In this document: piece after piece, positions 38,941 through 52,460 of the stretch
Layout of the letters: each line of letters opens with the position of its first letter
How positions within the stretch are numbered: the stretch's first letter is position 1
Origin: Eledone cirrhosa
Taxonomy: Eukaryota; Mollusca; Cephalopoda; Octopoda; Eledonidae
Length of the DNA: 64,000 nucleotides
Direction of reading: 5' to 3'
Assembly: GCA_964016885.1 (NCBI GenBank)
Contig: OZ024744.1
Coordinates: forward strand, 116,377,302-116,441,301
Program-made: the position numbers and the translations under genes
Notes under the pieces: generated by a model
Databases searched by the model: none
Told to the model about the DNA's origin: nothing
Seen by the model: only the letters and a program-made list of their open reading frames with translations

Positions 38941-41900
38941 CTCCCTACTGTTTGACTGGTGTCAGTCATTAGACTGTGGCCATACTAGGGCACTACCTTG
39001 ATATAGTCTACCATATCAACCTCTGTCCTGTTTTACTGGTGTCAGTCATTAGACTGTGGCCATACTGGGGCACTACCTTGATATAGTCTACCATATCAAC
39101 CTCAGTACTGTTTTACTGGTGTCAGTCATTAGACTGTGGCGATACTGAGGCACTACCTTGATATAGTCTACCATATCAACCTCACTACTGTTTTACTGGT
39201 GTCAGTCATTAGACTGTGTCCATACTGGGGCTCTACCTTAATATAGTCTACCATATCAACCTCACTACTGTTTTACTGGTGTCAGTCATTAGACTCTGGC
39301 CATACTGGGGCACTACCTTGATATAGTCTACCATATCAACCTCAGTACTGTTTTACTGGTGTCTGTCATTAGACTGTGGCCATACTGGGGCACTACCTTG
39401 ATATAGACAACCATATCAATCTCACTACTGCTTTACTGGTTTCAGTCATTAGACTGTGGCCATACTGGGGCACTACCTTGATATAGTCTCCCTTATCAAC
39501 CTCAGTGAGTGTTTTACTGTTGTCATTCATTAGACTGTGGCCATACTGGGGCACTACCTTGATATAGTCTTCCATATCAACCTCAGTACTGTTTTACTGG
39601 TGTCAGTCATTAGACTGTGGCCATACCGGGGCACTACCTTGATATAGTCTACCATATCAACCTCAGTACTGTTTTACTGGTGTCAGTTATTAGACTGTGG
39701 CGATACAGGGGCACTACCTTGATACAGTCTACCATATCAACCTCAGTACTGTTTTACTGGTGTCAGCCATTAGACTGTAGCCATACTGGGGCACTACCTT
39801 GATATAGTCTACCATATCAACCTCAGTACTGTTTTACTGGTGTCAATCATTAGACTGTGGCCATACTGGGGCACTACCTTGATATAGTCTACCATATCAA
39901 CGTCACTACTGTTTTACTGGTGTCAGTCATTAGACTGTGGTCATACTGGGGCACTACCTTGATATAGACTACCATATCAACCTCACTACTGTTTGACTGG
40001 TGTCAGTCATTAGACTGTGGCCATACTGGGGCACTACCTTGATATAGTCTACCATATCAACCTCTGTACTGTTTTACTGGTGTCAGTCATTAGACTGTGG
40101 CGATACTGAGGCACTACCTTGATATAGTCTACCATATCAACCTCACTACTGTTTTACTGGTGTCAGTCATTAGACTGTGTCCATACTGGGGCTCTACCTT
40201 AATATAGTCTACCATATCAACCTCACTACTGTTTTACTGGTGTCAGTCATTAGACTCTGGCCTTACTGGGGCACTACCTTGATATAGTCTACCATATCAT
40301 TCTCAGTACTGTTTTACTGGTGTCTGTCATTAGACTGTGGCCATACTGGGGCACTACCTTGATATAGACAACCATATCAATCTCACTACTGCTTTACTGG
40401 TGTCAGTCATTAGACTGTGGCCATACTGGGGCACTACCTTGATATAGTCTCCCTTATCAACCTCAGTGAGTGTTTTACTGTTGTCATTCATTAGACTGTG
40501 GCCATACTGGGGCACTACCTTGATATAGTCTACCATGTCAACCTCAGTACTGTTTTACTGGTGTCAGTCATTGGACTGTGGCCATGCTGGGGCACTACCT
40601 CTATATAGTCTACCATATCAACCTCACTACTGTTTTACTGGTGTCAGACACTAGACTGTGGCCATACTGGGGCACTACCTTGATATAGTCTCCCATATCA
40701 ACCTCACTACTGTTTTACTGGTGTCAGTCATTAGACTGTGGCCATACTGGTGCACTACCAAGATACAGTCAACCACATGAACCTCAGTATTGGTTTACTT
40801 GTGTCAGTCATTAGACTGTGGCCATACTGGGGGACTACCTTGATATAGTCTACCATATCAACCTCAGTACTGTTTTACTGGTGTCAGTCATTAGACTGTG
40901 GCCATACTGGGGCACTACCTTGATATAGTCTACCATATCAACTTCAGTAATGTTTTACTGGTGTCAGTCATTAGACTGTGGCCATACTGGGGCACTACCT
41001 TGATATAGTCTACCATATCAACCTCAGTACTGTTTTACTGGTGTCAGTCATTAGATTGTGGCCATACTGGGGCACTACCTTGATATAGTCTACCATATCA
41101 ATATCACTAATGTTTTACTGGTGTCAGTCATTAGACTGTGGCCATACTGGGGCACTACCTTGATATAGTCTACCATATCATCCTCAGTACAGTTTTACTG
41201 GTGTCAGTCATTAGACTGTGGCCATACCGGGGCACTACCTTGATATAGTCTACCATATCAACCTGAGTACTGTTTTACTGGTGTCAGTCACTAGACTGTG
41301 GCCATTCTGGGGCACTACATTGATATAGTCTACCATATCAACCTCAGTACTGTTTTACTGGTGTCAGTCATTAGACTGTGGCCATACTGGGGCACTACAT
41401 TGATATAGTCTACCATATCAACCTGAGTACTGTTTTACTGGTGTCTGTCATTAGACTGTGGCCATACTGGGGCACTACCTTGATATAGACAACCATATCA
41501 ATCTCACTACTGCTTTACTGGTTTCAGTCATTAGACTGTGGCCATACTGGGGCACTACCTTGATATAGTCTCCCTTATCAACCTCAGTGAGTGTTTTACT
41601 GTTGTCATTCATTAGACTGTGGCCATACTGGGGCACTACCTTGATATAGTCTTCCATATCAACCTCAGTACTGTTTTACTGGTGTCAGTCATTAGACTGT
41701 GGCCATACCGGGGCACTACCTTGATATAGTCTACCATATCAACCTCAGTACTGTTTTACTGGTGTCAGTTATTAGACTGTGGCGATACAGGGGCACTACC
41801 TTGATACAGTCTACCATATCAACCTCAGTACTGTTTTACTGGTGTCAGCCATTAGACTGTAGCCATACTGGGGCACTACCTTGATATAGTCTACCATATC

Positions 41901-44900
41901 AACCTCAGTACTGTTTTACTGGTGTCAATCATTAGACTGTGGCCATACTGGGGCACTACCTTGATATAGTCTACCATATCAACGTCACTACTGTTTTACT
42001 GGTGTCAGTCATTAGACTGTGGTCATACTGGGGCACTACCTTGATATAGACTACCATATCAACCTCACTACTGTTTGACTGGTGTCAGTCATTAGACTGT
42101 GGCCATACTGGGGCACTACCTTGATATAGTCTACCATATCAACCTCTGTACTGTTTTACTGGTGTCAGTCATTAGACTGTGGCGATACTGAGGCACTACC
42201 TTGATATAGTCTACCATATCAACCTCACTACTGTTTTACTGGTGTCAGTCATTAGACTGTGTCCATAATGGGGCTCTACCTTAATATAGTCTACCATATC
42301 AACCTCACTACTGTTTTACTGGTGTCAGTCATTAGACTCTGGCCATACTGGGGCACTACCTTGATATAGTCTACCATATCAATCTCAGTACTGTTTTACT
42401 GGTGTCTGTCATTAGACTGTGGCCATACTGGGGCACTACCTTGATATAGACAACCATATCAATCTCACTACTGCTTTACTGGTGTAAGTCATTAGACTGT
42501 GGCCATACTGGGGCACTACCTTGATATAGTCTCCCTTATCAACCTCAGTGAGTGTTTTACTGTTGTCATTCATTAGACTGTGGCCATATTGGGACACTAC
42601 CTTTATATAGTCTACCTTATCAACCTCAGTACTGTTTTGCTGATGTCAGTCATTAGATTGTGGCCATACTGGGGCACTACCTTGATATAGTCTACCATAT
42701 CAACCTCAGTACTGTTTTACTGGTGTCAGTCATTAGACTGTGGCCATACTGAGGCACTACCTTGATATAGACTTCCATATACACCTCAGTACTGTTTTAC
42801 TGGTGTCAGTCACTAGACTGTGGCTATTCTGGGGCACTACATTGATATAGTCTACCATATCAACCTCAGTACTGTTTTACTGGTGTCAGTCATTAGACTG
42901 TGGCCATACTGGGGCACTACATTGATATAGTCTACCATATCAACCTGAGTACTGTTTTACTGGTGTCAGTCATTTGACTGTGGCCATACTGAGGCATTAC
43001 CTTGATATTGTCTAGCATATCAACCTCAGTACTGTTTTACTGGTGTCAGTTATTAGACTGTGGCCATACAGGGGCACTACCTTGATATAGTCTACCATAT
43101 CAATCTCAGTACTGTTTTACTGGTGTCAGTCATTAGACCGTGGCCATACTGGGGCACTACCTTGATATTGTCTACCATATCAACCTCAGTACTGTTTTAC
43201 TGGTTTCAGTTATTAGACTGTGGCCAGACTGGGGCACTACCTTGATATAGTCTACCATATCCACCTCACTACTGTTTTACTGGTGTCAGTTATTATGCTG
43301 TGGCCATACTGGCGCACTAACCTTGATATTGTCTACCATATCAACCTCCCTACTGTTTGACTGGTGTCAGTCATTAGACTGTGGCCATACTAGGGCACTA
43401 CCTTGATATAGTCTACCATATCAACCTCTGTCCTGTTTTACTGGTGTCAGTCATTAGACTGTGGCCATACTGGGGCACTACCTTGATATAGTCTACCATA
43501 TCAACCTCAGTACTGTTTTACTGGTGTCAGTCATTAGACTGTGGCGATACTGAGGCACTACCTTGATATAGTCTACCATATCAACCTCACTACTGTTTTA
43601 CTGGTGTCAGTCATTAGACTGTGTCCATACTGGGGCTCTACCTTAATATAGTCTACCATATCAACCTCACTACTGTTTTACTGGTGTCAGTCATTAGACT
43701 CTGGCCATACTGGGGCACTACCTTGATATAGTCTACCATATCAACCTCAGTACAGTTTTACTGGTGTCTGTCATTAGACTGTGGCCATACTGGGGCACTA
43801 CCTTGATATAGACAACCATATCAATCTCACTACTGCTTTACTGGTTTCAGTCATTAGACTGTGGCCATACTGGGGCACTACCTTGATATAGTCTCCCTTA
43901 TCAACCTCAGTGAGTGTTTTACTGTTGTCATTCATTAGACTGTGGCCATACTGGGGCACTACCTTGATATAGTCTTCCATATCAACCTCAGTACTGTTTT
44001 ACTGGTGTCAGTCATTAGACTGTGGCCATACCGGGGCACTACCTTGATATAGTCTACCATATCCACCTCACTACTGTTTTACTGGTGACAGTTATTATGC
44101 TGTGGCCATACTGGCGCACTTATCTTGATATTGTCTACCATATCAACCTCCCTACTGTTTTACTGGTGTCAGTTATTAGACTGTGGCGATACAGGGGCAC
44201 TACCTTGATACAGTCTACCATATCAACCTCAGTACTGTTTTACTGGTGTCAGCCATTAGACTGTAGCCATACTGGGGCACTACCTTGATATAGTCTACCA
44301 TATCAACCTCAGTACTGTTTTACTGGTGTCAATCATTAGACTGTGGCCATACTAGGGCACTACCTTGATATAGTCTACCATATCAACGTCACTACTGTTT
44401 TACTGGTGTCAGTCATTAGACTGTGGTCATACTGGGGCACTACCTTGATATAGACTACCATATCAACCTCACTACTGTTTGACTGGTGTCAGTCATTAGA
44501 CTGTGGCCATACTGGGGCACTACCTTGATATAGTCTACCATATCAACCTCTGTACTGTTTTACTGGTGTCAGTCATTAGACTGTGGCCATACTGGGGCAC
44601 TACCTTGATATAGTCTACCATATCAACCTCAGTACTGTTTTACTGGTGTCAGTCATTAGACTGTGGCGATACTGAGGCACTACCTTGATATAGTCTACTA
44701 TATCAACCTCACTACTGTTTTACTGGTGTCAGTCATTAGACTGTGTCCATACTGGGGCTCTACCTTAATATAGTCTACCATATCAACCTCACTACTGTTT
44801 TACTGGTGTCAGTCATTAGACTCTGGCCAAACTGGGGCACTACCTTGATATAGTCTACCATATCAATCTCAGTACTGTTTTACTGGTGTCTGTCATTAGA

Positions 44901-45110
44901 CTGTGGCCATACTGGGGCACTACCTTGATATAGACAACCATATCAATCTCACTACTGCTTTACTGGTGTCAGTCATTAGACTGTGGCCATACTGGGGCAC
45001 TACCTTGATATAGTCTCCCTTATCAACCTCAGTGAGTGTTTTACTGTTGTCATTCATTAGACTGTGGCCATACTGGGGCACTACCTTGATATAGTCTACC
45101 ATATCAATCT
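38941..45110 (+). repeat. Satellite block with a five-copy cassette
   Basis: A cassette of roughly 400 bp runs from GGCGATACTGAGGC through GTGTCCATACTGGGGCTCTACC, TTAATATAG, GACTCTGGCC and TATAGACAACC to CTCCCTTATC with CAGTGAGTG. It occurs five times; its marker GATACTGAGG lies at 39141, 40102, 42184, 43546 and 44668. Spacings are 961, 2082, 1362 and 1122 bp. Longer collinear matches are 38941-39575 with 43346-43980 (offset 4405) and 39393-39802 with 41475-41884 (offset 2082). The minus-strand frames of 60 codons here are translations of this cassette, not genes. Confidence 0.87.
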
Positions 45111-45660
45111 CAGTACTGTTTTACTGGTGTCAGTCATTAGACTGTGGCCATCCTGGGGCACTACCTTGATATAGTCTACCATATCAACCTCAGTACTGTT
45201 TTACTGGTGTCAGTCATTAGACTGTGGTCATACTAGGGCACTACCTTGATATAGTCTACCTTATCAACCTCAGTGAGTGTTTTACTGTTGTCATTCATTA
45301 GACTGTGGCCATACTGGGGCACTACCTTGATATAGTCTACCATGTCAACCTCAGTACTGTTTTACTGGTGTCAATCATTAGACTGTGGCCATACTGGGTC
45401 ACTACCTTGATATAGTCTTCCATATCAACCTCAGTACTGTTTTACTGGTGTCAGTCATTAGACTGTGGCCATACTGGGGCACTACCTTGATATAGTCTAC
45501 CATATCAACCTCATTAGTGTTTTCTTGGTGTCAGTCAATAGACTGTGGCCATACTGGGTCACTACCTTGATATAGTCTACCATATCAACCTCAGTAGTGT
45601 TTTCTTGGTGTCAGTCAATAGACTGTGGCCATACTAGGGTACTACATTGATATAGTGTAC
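45111..45660 (+). repeat. Satellite, TTTTCTTGG/TCAATAGACTG subfamily begins
   Basis: First monomers with GTGTTTTCTTGG followed by TCAGTCAATAGACTG (45528, 45608), a variant otherwise seen only up to about 55.3 kb. Also holds another CAGTGAGTG 81-mer near 45270. No other content. Confidence 0.85.
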
Positions 45661-48600
45661 CATATCAACCTCACTACTGTTTTACTGGTGTCTGTAATTA
45701 GAGTGTGGCCATACTGGGCCACTACCTTGATATAGACAACCATATCAACCTCAGTACTGTTTTACTGGTGTCAGTCATTAGACTGTGGCCATACTGGGGC
45801 ACTACCTTGATATAGACAACCATATCAACCTCAGTACTGTTTTACTGGTGTTAGTCATTAGACTGTGGCCATACTGGGGCACTACCTTGATATAGTCTAC
45901 CATATCAACCTCAGTACTGTTTTACTGCTGTCAGTCATTAGAGTGTGGCCATACTGGGGCACTACCTTGTTATAGTCTAACATATCAACCTCAGTACTGT
46001 TTTACTGGTGTCAGTCATTAGGCTGTGGCCATACTGGGGCACTACCTTGATATAGTCTACCATATCAACCTCACTACTGTTTTACTGGTGTCAGTCATTA
46101 GACTGTGGCCATACTGGGGCACTACCTTGATATAGTCTACCATATCAACCTCAGTACTGTTTTACTGATGTCACTCATTAGATTGTGGCCATACTGGGGC
46201 ACTACCTTGATATAGTCTACCATATCAATCTCACTACAGTTTTACTGGTGTCCGTCATTAGACTGTGGCCATACTGGGGCACTACCTTGATATAGTCTAC
46301 CATATCAACCTCACTACTGTTTTACTGGTGTCAGTCATTAAACTGTGGCCATACTGGGGCACTACCTTGATATAGTCTACCATATCAACCTCAGTACTGT
46401 TTTACTGGTGTTAGTCATTAGACTGTGGCCATAATGGGGCACTATCTTGATATAGTCTACCATATCAACCTCATTACTGTTTTAGTGGTGTTAGTCTTTA
46501 GACTGTGGCCATACTGGGGCACTACCTTGATATAGTCTACCATATCAACCTCAGGACTGTTTTACTGGTGTCAGACTGTGGACATACTGGGGCACTACCT
46601 TGATATAGTCTACCATATCAACCGCAGTACTGTTTTACTGGTGTCAGTCATTAGACTGTGGCCATACTGGGGCACTACCTTGATATAGTCTACCATATCA
46701 ATCTCACTACTGTTTTACTGGTGTCAGACTGTGGCCATACTGGGGCACTACCTTGATATAGTCTACCATATCAACCGCAGTACTGTTTTACTGGTGTCAG
46801 TCATTAGACTGTGGCCATACTGGGGCACTACCTTGATATAGTCTACCATATCAATCTCACTACTGTTTTACTGGTGTCAGACTGTGGCCATACTGGGGCA
46901 CTACCTTGTTATAGTCTACCATATCAACCTCAGTACTGTATTACTGGTGTCAGTCATTTGACTGTGGCCATACTGGGGCACTACCTTGATATAGTTTACC
47001 ATATCAACCTCAGTACTGTTTTACTGGTGTCAGTCATTAGAGTGTGGCCATACTGGGGCACAACCTTTATATGGTCCACCATATCAACCTCAGTACAGTT
47101 TTACTGGTGTCAGTTATTAGAGTGTGGCCATACCGGGGCACTACCTTGATATAATCTACCATATCAACCTCAGTACAGTTTTACTGGTGTCATTCATTAG
47201 ACTGTGGCCATACTGGGGTAATACCTTGATATAGTCTACCCTATCAACCTCAGTAGTGTTTTACTGGTGTCAGTCCTTAGATTGTGGCCATACTGGGGCA
47301 CTACTTTGATATAGTCTACCATATCAACCTCACTACCGTTTTACTGGTGTCAGTTATTAGACTGTGGCTATACTGGGGCACTACCTTGATATAGTCTACC
47401 ATATCAACCTCAGTACTGTTTTACTGGTGTCAGTCATTAGACTGGGGCCATACTGGGGCACTACCTTGATATAGTCTACCATATCAACCTCAGTACTGTT
47501 TTACTGGTGTCACTCACTAGACTGTGACCATACTGGGGCACTACCTTGATATAGTCTACCATATCAACCTCACTACCGTTTTACTGGTGTCAGTTATTAG
47601 ACTGTGGCCATACTGTGGCACTACCTGTATACAGTCTACCATATCAACCTCACTACTGTTTTACTGGAGTCAGTCATTAGACTGTGGCCATACTGGGGCA
47701 ATACCTTGATATAGTCTACCATATCAACCTCAGTTCTGTTTTACTGTTGTCCGGCATTAGACTGTGGCCATACTCGGGCACTAGCTTGATGTAATCTACC
47801 ATATCAACCTCAGTACTGTTTTACTGGTGTCAGTCATTAGACTGTGGCCATACTGGGGCACTACCTGTATACAGTCTACCATATCAATCTCACTACAGTT
47901 TTACTGGTGTCAGTCATTAGACTGGGGCCATACTGTGGCACCACCTTGATATAGTCTACCATATCAACTTCAGTACTGTTTTACTGGTGTCAGTCATTAG
48001 ACTGTGGCCATACTGGGGCACTACCTTGATACAGTCTACCATATCAACCTCAGTACTGTTTTACATCTGTCAGTCACTAGACTGTGGCCATACTGGGGCA
48101 CTACCTTGATATAGTCTACCATATCAACCTCAGTACTGTTTTACTGGTGTCAGTCATTAGACTGTGGCCATACTGGGGCACTACCTTGATATAGTCTACC
48201 ATATCAACCTCAGTACTGTTTTACTGGTGTCAGTCATTAGACTGCAGCCATACTGGGGCACTACCTTGATATAGTCTACCATATCATCCTCAGTACTGTT
48301 TTACTGGTGTCAGTCATTAGAGTGTGGCCATACTGGGGCACTAGCTTGATATAGTCTACCATATCAACCTCACTACTGTTTACTGGTGTCAGTTATTAGA
48401 CTGTGGCCATACTGAGGTACTACCTTGATATAGTCTACCATATCAACCTCGGTTCAGTTTTACTGGTGTCATTCATTAGACTGTGGCCATACTGGGGCAC
48501 TACCTTGATATAGTCTACCATATCAACCTCAGTACTGTTTTACTGGTGTCAGTCATTACACTGTGGTCATACTGGGGCACTACGTTGATATAGTCTACCA

Positions 48601-49050
48601 TATAAATCTCAGGACTGCTTTACTGGTGTCAGTCGTTAGACTGAGGCCATACTGGGGCACTACCTTGATATAGTCTACCATATCAACCTCATTACTGTTT
48701 TACTGGTGTCAGTCATTGGACTGTGGCCATACTGGGGCACTACCTTGATATAGTCTACCATATCAACCTCAGTACAGTTTTACAGGTCTCAGTCATTAGG
48801 CTGTGGTCATACTGGGGCACTACCTTGATATAGTCTACCATATCAACCTCACTACTGTTTTACTGGTGTCAGTCATTAGACCGTGGCCATACTGGGGCAC
48901 TACCTTGATATAGTCTACCATATCAACCTCTGTACTGTTTTACTGGTGTCAGTCATTAGACTGTGGCCATACTGGGGCACTACCTTGATATAGTCTACCA
49001 TATCAACCTCAGTACTGTTTTACTGGTGTCAGTCATTAGACTGCGGCCAT
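45661..49050 (+). repeat. Long-range duplicated satellite segment, copy 1
   Basis: Matches 59242-64000 in order. The offset is 13581 at the start (GTCTGTAATTAGAGTG), 13661 near 46471 (TCATTACTGTTTTAGTGG), 13588 at 46811-47149, about 13747 at 47524, and 14947 near 48601 (TATAAATCTCAGGACTGC). The stepwise growth reflects monomers gained in copy 2. Includes three 73-bp monomers where TCATTAG is missing from the middle of the unit (near 46575, 46727 and 46879). Their frame shift explains the 112-codon frame at 46811-47149. Confidence 0.88.
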
Positions 49051-52000
49051 ACTGGGGCACTACCTTGATATAGTCTACCATATCAACTTCACTACTGTTT
49101 TACTGGTGTCAGTCATTAGACTGTGTCCGTACTGGGGCTCTACCTTAATATAGTCTACCATATCAACCTCAGTACTGTTTTACTGGTGTCAGTCATTAGA
49201 CTGTGGCCATAATGGGGCACTATCGTGATATAGTCTACCATATCAACCTCAGTACTGTTTTACTGGTGTCAGTTATTAGACTGTGGCCATACTGGGGCAA
49301 AACCTTGATATAGACAACCATATCAATCTCACTACTGCTTTACTGGTGTCATTCATTAGACTGTGGCCATACTGGGGCACTACCTTGATATAGTCTCCCT
49401 TATCAACCTCAGTGAGTTTTTTACAGTTGTCATTCATTAGACTGTGGCCATACTGGGGTACTACCTTGATATAGTCTACCATGTCAACCTCAGTACTGTT
49501 TTACTGGTTTCAGTCATTAGACTGTGGCCATACTGGGGCACCACCTTGATATAGTCTACCATATCAATCTCAGTACTGTTTTACTGGTGTCAGTCATTAG
49601 ACTGTGGCCATCCTGGGGCACTACCTTGATATAGTCTACCATATCAACCTCAGTACTGTTTTACTGGTGTCAGTCATTAGACTGTGGCCATACTAGGGCA
49701 CTACCTTGATATAGTCTACCTTATCAACCTCAGTGAGTATTTTACTGTTGTCATTCATTAGACTGTGGCCAGACTGGGGCACTACCTTGATATAGTCTAC
49801 CATGTCAACCTCAGTACTGTTTTACTGGTGTCAGTCATTAGACTGTGGCCATACTGGGGCACTACCTTGATATAGTCTACCATGTCAACCTTAGTACTGT
49901 TTTACTAGTGTCAGTCATTAGACTGTGGCCATACTGGGGCACTACCTTGATATAGTCTTCCATATCAACCTCAGTACTGTTTTACTGGTGTCAGTCATTT
50001 GACTGTTGCCATACTGAGGCATTACCTTGATATTGTCTACCATATCAACCTCAGTACTGTTTTACTGGTGTCAGTCATTAGACTGTGGCCATACTGGGGC
50101 ACTAACTTGATATAGTCTACCATATCAACCTCAGTAGTGTTTTCTTGGTGTCAGTCAATAGACTGTGGCCATACTGGGTCACTACCTTGATATAGTCTAC
50201 CATATCAACCTCAGTAGTGTTTTCTTGGTGTCAGTCAATAGACTGTGGCCATTCTGGGTCACTTCCTTGATATAGTCTATCATATCAACCTCACTACTGT
50301 TTTACTGGTGTCAGTCATTAGACTGTGGTCATACTGGGGCACTACCTTGATATAGACTACCATGTCAACGTCAGTACTTTTTTACTGGTGTCAGTCATTA
50401 GACTGTGGCCATACTGGGGCACTACCTTGATATAGTCTACCATATCAATCTCAGTACTGTTTTACTGGTGTCAGTCATTAGACTGTGTCCATACTGGGGC
50501 ACTACCTTGATATAGTCTACCATATCAACCTCAGTACTGTTTTACTGGTGTCAGTCATTAGATTGTGGCTATACTGGGGCACTACCTTGATATAGTCTAC
50601 CATATCAATCTCACTAATGTTTTACTGGTGTCAGTCATTAGACTGTGGCCATACTGGGGCACTACCTTCATATAGTCTACCATATCATCCTCAGTACAGT
50701 TTTACTGGTGTCAGTCATTACTCTGTGGCCATACTGGGGCACTACCTTGATATAGTCTACCATATCAACCTCAGTATTGTTTTACTGGTGTCAGTCATTA
50801 GACAGTGGCCATTCTGGGGCACTACCTTGATATAGTCTACCATATCAACCTCAGTACTGTTTTACTGGTGTCAGTCATTAGACTGTGGCCATACTGGGGT
50901 ACTACCATGATATAGTCTTCCATATCAACCTCAGTACTGTTTTACTGGTGTCAGTCATTTGACTGTGGCCATACTGAGGCATTACCTTGATATTGTCTAC
51001 CATATCAACCTCAGTACTGTTTTACTGGTGTCAGTTATTAGACTGTGGCCATACTGGGGCACTACCTTGATATAGTCTACCATATCAACCTCAGTACTGT
51101 TTTACTGGTGTCAGTTTTTAGACTGTGGCCATACTGGGGCACCACCTTGATATAGTCTACCATATCCACCTCACTACTGTTTTACTGGTGTCAGTTATTA
51201 CGCTGTGGCCATACTGGGGCACTAACCTTGATATTGTCTACCATATCAACCTCAGTACTGTTTTACTGGTGTCAGTCATTAGAATGTGGCCATACTGGGG
51301 CACTACCTTGATATAGTCTACCATATCAACCTCAGTAGTGTTTTCTTGGTGTCAGTCAATAGACTGTGGCCATACTGGGGCACTACCTTGATATAGTCTA
51401 CCATATCAACCTCAGTACTCTTTCACTGGTGTCAGTCATTAGACTGTGGCCATACTGGGGCACTACCTTGATATAGTCTACCATATCAACCTCTGTACTG
51501 TTTTACTGGTGTCAGTCATTAGACTGTGGCCATACTGGGGCACTACCTTGATATAGTCTACCATATCAACCTTACTACTGTTTTACTGGTGTCAGTCATT
51601 AGACTGTGTCCATACTGGGGCTCTACCTTAATATAGTCTACCATATCAACCTCACTACTGTTTTACTGGTGTCAGTCATTAGACTCTGGCCATATTGGGG
51701 CACTACCTTGATATAGTCTACCATATCAACCTCAGTACTGTTTTACTGTTGACAGTCATTAGATTGTGGCCATTCTGGGGCACTACCTTGATATAGTCTA
51801 CCATATCAACCTCACTACTGTTTTACTGGTGTCAGTCATTAGACTGTGGCCATACTGGGGCACTACCTTGATATAGTCTACCATATCAACCTCACTACTG
51901 TTTTACTGGTGTCAGTCATTAGACCGTGGCCATACTGGGGCACTACCTTGATATAGTCTACCATATCAACCTCTGTACTGTTTTACTGGTGTCAGTCATT

Positions 52001-52460
52001 AGACTGTGGCCATACTGGGGCACTACCTTGATATAGTCTATCATATCAACCTCTGTACTGTTTTACTGGTGTCAGTCATTAGACCGTGGCCATACTGGGG
52101 CACTACCTTGATATAGTCTACCATATCAACCTCTGTACTGTTTTACTGGTGTCAGTCATTAGACTGCGGCCATACTGAGGCACTACCTTGATATAGTCTA
52201 CCATATCAACTTCACTACTGTTTTACTGGTGTCAGTCATTAGACTGTGGCCATACTGGGGCACTACCTTGATATAGTCTACCATATCAACCTCAGTGAGT
52301 ATTTTACTGTTGTCATTCATTAGACTGTGGCCATACTGGGGCACTACCTTGATATAGTCTACCATATCAACCTCAGTACTGTTTTACTGGTGTCAGTCAT
52401 TAGACTGTGGCCATACTGGGGCACTACCTTGATATAGTCTTCCATATCAACCTCAGTACT
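49051..52460 (+). repeat. Satellite block duplicated into 52.46-54.0 kb
   Basis: About 49.98-51.77 kb matches 52.46-54.0 kb: offset 2482 near 50101 (ACTAACTTGA, then two TTTTCTTGG monomers) and near 50355 (CATGTCAACGTCAG), decreasing to about 2320 by 51.2 kb. Includes 81-mers at 49410, 49725 and 52295 of the CAGTGAGT type and an extra-base CACTAACC monomer near 51223. The minus-strand frame at 49276-49482 is a satellite translation. Confidence 0.85.

Noticed and set aside
39393..49482. Minus-strand 60-68 codon frames (DYIKVVPQYGHSL repeats)
   Set aside because: Reverse translation of the same satellite monomers; they recur because the cassette at 39-45 kb (related monomers near 49.3 kb) is duplicated, not because of coding selection.
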